The notes under the pieces are model-generated. The model saw only the letters and a list, made by a program, of their open reading frames with translations. It did no database searches and was not told the origin of the DNA. Made by a program: the position numbers and the translations under genes. Shown here piece by piece: positions 18,120 through 24,463 of a stretch of 64,000 nt of DNA. This stretch comes from Deltaproteobacteria bacterium (lineage in GTDB: Bacteria > Desulfobacterota > Desulfobacteria > Desulfobacterales > B30-G6): positions 1-64,000 of the forward strand of contig JAJDNW010000030.1 in assembly GCA_022340465.1 (NCBI GenBank), in the 5' to 3' direction. Numbering within the stretch: position 1 is the stretch's first letter; each line of letters begins with the position of its first letter.

Positions 18120-19754
18120 TCATGGGAATGCAAGCGACTTGATAAAGATCTCCTGGAAGTCAGGGTGCAGAGCCAGTTCGAGCACTTCGGTCTGCTGGGA
18201 CAGCTCAAGGGCTTTCTGACGGTAGCCCTCGTCAAACAGGGTGAGGACCGCACCGGCGCCGGCTGCATTGCCCACGATTTCAATGGCGTCCGGATCGAGA
18301 GCGGGAAACATGCCGATGGCCAGGGCGTCCGTTTTTTCGATGTAGCTTCCGAAGGCGCCGGCAATCAACAGCCGCCCGGGCTGTTCGTACCCCTTTTCTC
18401 TGCAGAGCATCTGAATGCCCGCATAGAGGGCCCCTTTTGCCAGCTGAATGGCCCGGATGTCTTTCTGGGCCAGTGTCACGGCCCTGCCCGACAAGGTTTC
18501 AGCTCCGGATGCGAGAATATATTCGGGCAGTTCTTCTTCATATTGAAAAAGATCGGGATGGTTTTCCATATTGAAGCGGCCGTCGCTCAGGATGAGGCCG
18601 GCCCTGTATAGTTCCGCCACGGCGCTGACAACCCCTGACCCGCACAATCCGGATATTTTTTTAGGCTGCCTGGGATTTTTCTGGATGACCGAGCATTCGG
18701 CTCTGCCTGTTTTCCGGTCGACCCGGACAGCATCGATAGCCCCGGATATGGCATGCATGCCGTGACGAATGGAGGCGCCCTCGAATGCCGGCCCCGTGGC
18801 ACAGGAGGTGGCTGCAAAGCCGTCTTTTCCAATGAAGATGAGCTCCCCGTTGGTGCCCACGTCCACCAGCATTGTGCCTTCGGCTTTGTTTTCCATGTCG
18901 GTCGCCAGGGCGGCACCGACGATGTCGGCGCCGAGAAAGCCCGATATGAGCGGCAGGGTGCGGACTTCCGCATCCCGGTTGAACCTGAGGCCCAAATCGC
19001 CCGCCCGCACCACCCGTTCCTCCTTGAACAGGGGGTCATAGGGGAATACGCCGATGGAAGTGGGATCTTCACCGAGAAACAGGTGAAGCATGGTGCTGTT
19101 GCCCACGATCACCATTGTTCCGACGCCTGCCGGGTCTGTCTGCGTCGAACGGCATAGGGAGGCGGCACCCCACTCCATGGCCTGAACAGCCATTTTCTGC
19201 AGACGCTTCAGGGCTCCGGCATTTTGTGAAACCGCGGTGATGCGGCTCATGACATCGTCGCCGAGCATTACCTGGGGGTTTCTCAACGATATGGAGGCAA
19301 CAACCCGGCCGCTATTGAAGTCACACAGGTAAAGGGCGATGGTGGTTGTCCCCAGATCGACGGCAATACCGTAGGGCCACGACGAGACCCGCGAAACGGG
19401 GATCACATCCGGCAGGGCCGTGGGACCTTTCTGGGCGACTTCGGGTGCCAGCAGGGAGGATTCGGGAATATCGACCGCCATGTCTCCCGTGATTTCGGTC
19501 CGGCAGGCCAATCGGTAGCCGGCATCGATTTCCTCCCGGGTGAGAACCCCGGATTCGTCGGGCATTTCGCCGTCACCGATTTGCGGGGGTGCAACTACCC
19601 GGATCTTGCATTTGCCGCAGCGGCCACGGCCGCCGCAGTCGGCCCGCAGCAGCACGCCCGAGCCCACTAGCGCTTCGAGAAGGTTCTGTCCTTTTTCGGC
19701 TGAAATTTCTCTGTCTTCCGATATGAGGCGGATATTGCATCTATCTTTATTCAT
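18120..19754 (-). CDS. RACo-like corrinoid activation ATPase with [2Fe-2S] domain
   Basis: 544 residues. Residues 1-95 form a plant-type [2Fe-2S] ferredoxin domain: Cys40, Cys46 and Cys49 in CGGRGRCGKC, and a fourth Cys in YRLACRT. From about residue 135 on, an ASKHA (actin/hexokinase) ATPase domain of the DUF4445 type follows: AVDLGTTTIALYL, VGNSTMLHLFLG, LVDVGTNGELIF, CGSGVVSAVAELYR and AGAFGSYI. Such proteins use ATP to reduce Co(II) corrinoid proteins to the active Co(I) state. The usual middle domain between ferredoxin and ASKHA is nearly absent. No corrinoid protein is adjacent. Compare the paralogue at 44203. Confidence 0.9.
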   Translation of the reverse strand: MNKDRCNIRLISEDREISAEKGQNLLEALVGSGVLLRADCGGRGRCGKCKIRVVAPPQIGDGEMPDESGVLTREEIDAGYRLACRTEITGDMAVDIPESSLLAPEVAQKGPTALPDVIPVSRVSSWPYGIAVDLGTTTIALYLCDFNSGRVVASISLRNPQVMLGDDVMSRITAVSQNAGALKRLQKMAVQAMEWGAASLCRSTQTDPAGVGTMVIVGNSTMLHLFLGEDPTSIGVFPYDPLFKEERVVRAGDLGLRFNRDAEVRTLPLISGFLGADIVGAALATDMENKAEGTMLVDVGTNGELIFIGKDGFAATSCATGPAFEGASIRHGMHAISGAIDAVRVDRKTGRAECSVIQKNPRQPKKISGLCGSGVVSAVAELYRAGLILSDGRFNMENHPDLFQYEEELPEYILASGAETLSGRAVTLAQKDIRAIQLAKGALYAGIQMLCREKGYEQPGRLLIAGAFGSYIEKTDALAIGMFPALDPDAIEIVGNAAGAGAVLTLFDEGYRQKALELSQQTEVLELALHPDFQEIFIKSLAFP

Positions 19755-19836
19755 GGGTCTCTACTCTCAAATGTGTTGCAGGCTGTCAACAGCATAGTTG
19801 TCCGGCACCGGGGTCTGCAGCACGTATTTTCACCCT

Positions 19837-19860
19837 CAACGTTGCAGCGATGAGGTCAAC
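19837..19860 (+). repeat. short dispersed motif, copy b
   Basis: TCAACGTTGCAGCGATGAGGTCAAC, related to the copies at 10062 and 44086. It lies at the end of the cyclase gene and reads into its stop codon. Confidence 0.45.
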
Positions 19861-19861
19861 C

Positions 19862-21466
19862 TCATAGCAGGCGGTACACCGTTACCGGTTTCGAATACCC
19901 CTTGAGGGTCTGTGGTTTTTCCGGCTGCATGTCGAAGGGTTTGGTCAGGCCGGCCACGGTCGCTTCGCTGATCAGGATATCGCAGCCGATCACTTTGGTC
20001 ATTTGTTCTATTCTGGAGGCCAGGTTGACGGTGCTGCCGATGAGGGTGTAGGACTGCCGGTCTTCACTTCCCGTGATGCCCGCCAACACCTGACCGGTGC
20101 AGATGCCGATGCCGTGCCTGAAAGGCGGCTTCCCCTCCTCACGCCGCTGACCGTTCAGTCGATCCAAATAATCGCGCATTTCCAGGGCGGCGAAAACGGC
20201 CTTGTCCGCGTGGCCGGGCTCTTCGATGGGCACGCCGAAGGCCGCCTCGATCTCATCCCCTACAAACTGGAGCACCAGGCCGTTGTGCCGGCGGATGGCA
20301 TGCTGCATGGCCGTGAAATAGGAGCGCGTGCTTCTGATCACCTCCTCGGGCGGGTTTTTTTCCACATAGGGCGTGTAGCCGCGGAGGTCTGAAAACAGGA
20401 GCGTTGCGGTGCGCAGCTCGCCGTCCACGGGGATGTCCCCGCTCAATATGCGATCCCTGATTTCAGGAGTGGCATAGCGTCCGAAACTGTCCCGGATGCG
20501 TTCCCTGTCGGCAAGCCCCCGGATCATGGTGTTGCCGGTGTCGCCGAGAACGCCGATTTCGTCATTGGAGACGACGCTCACCCGTGGGTTGAAGTCGCCT
20601 TTTTTTACCTCTTTAATGACACGCAGCATGTCTTTGATGGGCAGCACGATCGAGTTGCTCACCAGGCTGTTCAGTCTGATAACGATGCCCAGAAAGACGG
20701 CGCTCAACAGCAGGGTGAAGATGAGGATTTCCCGGCTCAGCATTACTGCCGAGATATCCGTCCCTTCGACCTCCCACGCAATGAACGCAACGGTGACAAG
20801 CAGGAGCACCAGGGGGTTCAGTGTCCCGGCCATGTTGAGCAGCCGGATCCGCCTCAGGACGGAGAGCCTGATCGTCCCGGAAACAGCCGTGAGCCGCCCT
20901 TTGGGGAAAAACAGGGGCACCAGCTTTCGGCGGGCATAATCTTCGATGAGGAAAAACGACAGCCAGGCGGCGATCATACCGAGCATGAAGGTTCGGAAAA
21001 ACAGAAACAGGCCTATTTCGAAGGAGATGCCCTCGAAAAAATCGAGGGTCGTCATGACCGTGAGGGGGACAATGACAAACATGGACAGGTCGATTACGGC
21101 GATGATGAAGGGAAGGTTGAGCAGCCGTGCCCGGGCTTTGTCCTGCAGGACCGTGCCGATGCCGTGGTTTTGGTTGAGCGCTGCCGCCATTCTCACAATC
21201 GGGAGCTGGAACCAGTATTGCAGCGCCAGCACCAGCAGGCTGGCGGCCATAAAAAACAACAGAAGGATCGCCCAGCCTCCCTGCAACAGAAAAAAGTCGA
21301 TTCTCAGTTTAAAGAAGTTCAGGGGAGTAAACGCGTTCAGAAGCATGATGGCCGCGAAGCTGAACAGGTTGGCTCCAAGGTTGCGGAGGTACAGCCCCAT
21401 GAGCAGCGAATCATGGGACGTTGCCGGATTGCCGTTGCGCGCCCGATTTGTCGATGCGTCCGCCAT
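19862..21466 (-). CDS. membrane class III adenylate/guanylate cyclase with HAMP-like linker
   Basis: 534 residues. The first ~270 residues contain about six hydrophobic segments, followed by a HAMP-like stretch (around 275-325: LPIKDMLRVIKEVKKGDF, then NDEIGVLGDTGN). The catalytic domain (~345-534) has both metal Asp residues (FSDLRGYT and FVGDEIEAAFG) and the GICTGQVLAGITGS and IGSTVNLASRIEQ signatures. It should make cAMP or cGMP in response to a membrane signal. AGAGG lies before the ATG. No cyclic-nucleotide receptor is adjacent. Confidence 0.9.
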   Translation of the reverse strand: MADASTNRARNGNPATSHDSLLMGLYLRNLGANLFSFAAIMLLNAFTPLNFFKLRIDFFLLQGGWAILLLFFMAASLLVLALQYWFQLPIVRMAAALNQNHGIGTVLQDKARARLLNLPFIIAVIDLSMFVIVPLTVMTTLDFFEGISFEIGLFLFFRTFMLGMIAAWLSFFLIEDYARRKLVPLFFPKGRLTAVSGTIRLSVLRRIRLLNMAGTLNPLVLLLVTVAFIAWEVEGTDISAVMLSREILIFTLLLSAVFLGIVIRLNSLVSNSIVLPIKDMLRVIKEVKKGDFNPRVSVVSNDEIGVLGDTGNTMIRGLADRERIRDSFGRYATPEIRDRILSGDIPVDGELRTATLLFSDLRGYTPYVEKNPPEEVIRSTRSYFTAMQHAIRRHNGLVLQFVGDEIEAAFGVPIEEPGHADKAVFAALEMRDYLDRLNGQRREEGKPPFRHGIGICTGQVLAGITGSEDRQSYTLIGSTVNLASRIEQMTKVIGCDILISEATVAGLTKPFDMQPEKPQTLKGYSKPVTVYRLL

Positions 21467-21560
21467 GCCTCTTTCTATGCCACGATTTTATTCCTTTTTC
21501 AATGCGTCCTTATGGCGGGGGTATGGGCGACACTTTCCAAACGTCGCCGCGGCAATTTTA

Positions 21561-21596
21561 TTTACATTAACCTTTACATTGACATTTACATTTTGG
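21561..21596 (+). repeat. six 6-bp words (TTTACA/TTRACN) upstream of lexA
   Basis: TTTACA, TTAACC, TTTACA, TTGACA, TTTACA, TTTTGG in tandem. The word TTTACATTAAC recurs at 24405-24415 between imuB and dnaE2. TTGACA inside it (21579-21584) could also serve as a -35 element. Confidence 0.6.
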
Positions 21597-21606
21597 CGGC
21601 GTATGC

Positions 21607-21660
21607 TTGGTTTCGTTGGTTTCATTGAGTTTGTTGAGTTTATTGAGCTCGTTGGGTTCA
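21607..21660 (+). repeat. six 9-bp tandem words upstream of lexA
   Basis: TTGGTTTCG, TTGGTTTCA, TTGAGTTTG, TTGAGTTTA, TTGAGCTCG, TTGGGTTCA in perfect register, ending 25 bases before the lexA start. Degenerate, consensus TTGRGTTYR. Any lexA operator must lie in or next to it. Confidence 0.75.
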
Positions 21661-21685
21661 TTTGTGGTTTTTGCGGGAGGGGGGC

Positions 21686-22318
21686 ATGCGGATCAAGTTG
21701 ACAACCAAGCAGATGCACCTGCTCACGTACCTGCAGCAGGTCATCAACCGGGAGGGACGGTCGCCAAGCCTCCGGGAGGCCGCCGCCGATCTGGGCGTAA
21801 GCCACGCCGCCGTTGCGCAGCGTCTGAGAGCCCTGGAGGAAAAGGGGTATGTCAGACGGGAAGGGCGCTACAGCCGGACGATTCATGTGCTGAACCGCAT
21901 CCGCGAAACCGCCGGCCTCCAGCGCTGGCGCGAAATTCCGGTGGTGGGGCGGGTGACGGCCGGTTTGCCCATGTATGCCCAGGAAGAGTGGGCGGGCAGC
22001 ATCGTTCTGGACGCCGATCTCTATCGGGGACAGCTTCTCTTCGCCCTGCGCATCCAGGGGGACTCCATGCAGGGGGCGGGCATTCTGGACGGCGACCTGG
22101 CCATCTGCGAACCGCGCCAGTACGCCCGGAACGGGGAGATCGTGGTCGGGCTGATCCGCGGCGAGGAGGCGACGGTCAAACGGTTTTTTCTGCACGGGGA
22201 CTGCATCGAGCTGCGCCCGGAAAACCCGCGCTACCAACCCGTGCGCTATGCCTTCGACGAAATTCTGATCCAGGGGCGGGTTGTCGGCATACAGCGCGGG
22301 AAGAGGGGGATCCGCTGA
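21686..22318 (+). CDS. lexA: LexA family transcriptional repressor
   Basis: 210 residues from the ATG at 21686, preceded by GGGAGGGGGG; an in-frame TTG at 21662 is unlikely. The N-terminal winged HTH (about 5-60) contains SPSLREAAADLGVSHAAVAQ. The autoproteolysis elements are all present: cleavage site Ala92-Gly93 (GRVTAGLP), nucleophile Ser127 (GDSMQGAG) and Lys165 (EATVKRFF). It should repress SOS genes and self-cleave with RecA. Its stop overlaps the start of the DUF72 gene (TGATG). It is probably the dedicated regulator of the downstream cassette. I found no copy of the known LexA boxes. Confidence 0.95.
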   Translation: MRIKLTTKQMHLLTYLQQVINREGRSPSLREAAADLGVSHAAVAQRLRALEEKGYVRREGRYSRTIHVLNRIRETAGLQRWREIPVVGRVTAGLPMYAQEEWAGSIVLDADLYRGQLLFALRIQGDSMQGAGILDGDLAICEPRQYARNGEIVVGLIRGEEATVKRFFLHGDCIELRPENPRYQPVRYAFDEILIQGRVVGIQRGKRGIR

Positions 22319-23127
22319 TGTCAAGATACCCCTGCTCCATCCGGGTGGGCACGAGCGGCTACTCGTACGCGGAGTGGCTCGACGCCGGGTTTTATCCCCC
22401 GGACACGAAGCCGGGACAGATGCTTTCCGCTTATGCCCGGCGCTTTACGGTTACCGAGCTGAATTATACCTGGTATCAGATGCCCAGGGCGCCGGCGATC
22501 GAGCGGATGATCCGGCAAGTTCCGCCCGATTTTCATTTCGCCGCGAAGTTGACGCGCTACCTGACCCACGAGATCGACCCCGACCAGTGGCGGGTGCACG
22601 CGGCCCAATACCGGGACGGCATTGCCCCCCTCATACAGTCCGGACAGCTCGCCGCCGTGCTGCTGCAGTTTCCGCCTTCATTCCGGCGGACGCCCGGCAA
22701 CCGGCAATACCTGGCCGAACTTCTGGATGCGCTCGAGGGCCTGCGGACGGCCGTGGAGTTCCGGCATGCGTCCTGGGCAACCGACAGGGTTTTCGTGGGG
22801 CTGGAGCGGCGTCGAACGGCACTGGTGTCGGTGGACGCCCCCGATGTGAGAGATATTTTCCCCCGGCTGGCCATCGTCACCAGCCCGGATCTTTTTTACG
22901 TGCGCTTCCACGGACGCAATGCCCGCGGGTGGCGTTCCGGCAACATGCAGAAGCAGTTCAACTACGACTACACCGAGGCCGAACTGCGCGAATGGACGGC
23001 GGAAAAGATCGAGCAGATGGCCGGGCAGGCCCGCAGCGGACTGCTTTTTTTCAACAACCATGTCCGGGCCCAGGCGCCTAAAAATGCCCTCGCCATGCTT
23101 CGCCTGCTGGCGGCGCAGGGCTTATAA
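22318..23127 (+). CDS. DUF72 domain-containing protein
   Basis: 269 residues from the ATG at 22318, which shares one base with the lexA stop codon. DUF72 (YecE-like TIM barrel) signatures: IRVGTSGYSYAEW, LNYTWYQMP, FAAKLTRYLTH, VLLQFPPSF, AVEFRHASW and LLFFNNHVRAQAPKNAL. The family's biochemical activity is unsettled; it resembles sugar isomerase/AP-endonuclease barrels. In this position (lexA, this gene, imuB, dnaE2) it occupies the slot of imuA, so a role in damage tolerance is a reasonable inference. Confidence 0.9.
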   Translation: MSRYPCSIRVGTSGYSYAEWLDAGFYPPDTKPGQMLSAYARRFTVTELNYTWYQMPRAPAIERMIRQVPPDFHFAAKLTRYLTHEIDPDQWRVHAAQYRDGIAPLIQSGQLAAVLLQFPPSFRRTPGNRQYLAELLDALEGLRTAVEFRHASWATDRVFVGLERRRTALVSVDAPDVRDIFPRLAIVTSPDLFYVRFHGRNARGWRSGNMQKQFNYDYTEAELREWTAEKIEQMAGQARSGLLFFNNHVRAQAPKNALAMLRLLAAQGL

Positions 23128-23223
23128 TACATGTTCTTCCCAGCGGATGCAGTGTGCGGGCAACAACACGTTGATTCTAAATATCCCGGCGATTTTTTAA
23201 AGATTACGCTAAAATTTATTATT

Positions 23224-24396
23224 ATGGATCGATCCATCATTCATCTGAACGTCGCCGACTTCGCCGTGGCGGTCGAGCGGGTGGTGAACAGCGGGCTTAA
23301 AGGGCGGCCGGTCATTGTCGCCCCCGGGGGCTCGGCCCGGTCGGTGGTGTACGACATGAGCGAAGAGGCCTACCAATGCGGTGTGCACAAGCACATGCCC
23401 CTGCGTGCGGCCCGGCGCCTGTGCCGCGACGCTTTTGTTCTTCCGCCGCGGCCGGACCGCTACGAACGGGCCATGCGGGCGCTGTTCAAGCAGGCCCTGC
23501 CGTATTCGCCGCTGGTGGAAGCCGGCGATGTGGACGGGCACCTTTTCATAGACATCACCGGGACGAGCCGGCTTTTCGGACCGCCCGTCGATGTCGCCTG
23601 GCGGCTGCGCCGGCGGGTGAAGACGGACCTCGGCCTGGATCCCATCTGGTCGCTGGCGCCCAACAAGCTGGTGGCCAAGGTGGCCACGCGGGTGGTGAAG
23701 CCCACGGGCGAGTGTGTCGTGGGCGCCGGCGATGAAGCCTTTTTCCTGTCCCCCCTGCCGCTGCGGCTCGTGCCCGGCATCGAGGCGGATGACCTGCAGC
23801 GCCTGGAGGCGTTTAACTTCACCCGGGTGTCCCAGGTCGCGGCGCTGCACCTGGCACACCTGCGGATTCCCTGCGGGCGCCGCGCCCGGTTTGTGTACGA
23901 GACCGTGCGGGGGGTCGACCCCTCCCCGGTGCTGCCGGCGGGCCGGCAACGGCCGGTGGTCGCCTGCGACCACGATTTTGACGAGGACACCAATGCGCGT
24001 GCACCACTGGAGGGCGCTCTTTATCGCATGGTGGAAAGCGCCGGCGCAAACCTCCGCCGGCAGCGGCGTGCGGCCCGGCGCATCAGCGTAACGCTCGACT
24101 ACTCGGACGGCATTCGCTGCACCCGCCAATCGAAGGTGAGCCCGGCGACGGCCGGTGATCCGCTGCTTTTCGAGGCGGCCCGGCGGGCGTTGAACCTGGC
24201 CCGGTTTCGCCGGGTGCGCATCCGCCACATGCGCCTTGTGTGCGACCGGCTGGTGTTCCCGCCGGCCCAGCTGCCGCTTTTTCCGGAGGAGCGGCTCAAG
24301 CGAAAACGCCAGGACGACATCGTCGCCGCCATCGACCGCGTGCGGGGCCGTTTCGGAAAGGATGTGATTAGGGTGGGGCGTACGTTGGCGGCGTAA
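23224..24396 (+). CDS. imuB: ImuB-like Y-family polymerase homologue, catalytic site degenerate
   Basis: 390 residues from the ATG at 23224. A Y-family fold with IIHLNVADFAVAVE at the N-terminus, where the canonical first catalytic Asp is Asn9, and GDVDGHLFIDITGTSRLFG where the canonical Asp-Glu pair is Asp-Gly. This is the ImuB pattern: a non-catalytic scaffold. A clamp-binding motif QLPLF is at residues 349-353. It is shorter than many ImuB proteins. It is followed by dnaE2 after 67 bases, and likely recruits DnaE2 to the beta clamp. No good ribosome-binding site is visible. Confidence 0.85.
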   Translation: MDRSIIHLNVADFAVAVERVVNSGLKGRPVIVAPGGSARSVVYDMSEEAYQCGVHKHMPLRAARRLCRDAFVLPPRPDRYERAMRALFKQALPYSPLVEAGDVDGHLFIDITGTSRLFGPPVDVAWRLRRRVKTDLGLDPIWSLAPNKLVAKVATRVVKPTGECVVGAGDEAFFLSPLPLRLVPGIEADDLQRLEAFNFTRVSQVAALHLAHLRIPCGRRARFVYETVRGVDPSPVLPAGRQRPVVACDHDFDEDTNARAPLEGALYRMVESAGANLRRQRRAARRISVTLDYSDGIRCTRQSKVSPATAGDPLLFEAARRALNLARFRRVRIRHMRLVCDRLVFPPAQLPLFPEERLKRKRQDDIVAAIDRVRGRFGKDVIRVGRTLAA

Positions 24397-24424
24397 CGTA
24401 TCGTTTTACATTAACAACCCGGAT

Positions 24425-24455
24425 AAACCGGAAATTCCAATATCGAATATCTAAA
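24425..24455 (+). repeat. 31-bp dispersed word just upstream of dnaE2
   Basis: Starts AAACCGGAAATTCCAATATC and ends CTAAA. The same 31 bases with one change occur at 37783-37813. It occupies the place where a ribosome-binding site of dnaE2 would be expected and shows a 9-bp internal rhythm. Confidence 0.8.
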
Positions 24456-24463
24456 ACGACTGC

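Noticed and set aside
21607-22317. Long open frame extending the DUF72 gene upstream through lexA
   Set aside because: Its first part lies in a different frame over lexA and the 9-bp array, with no domain; the DUF72 domain starts at the ATG at 22318 with TGATG overlap.
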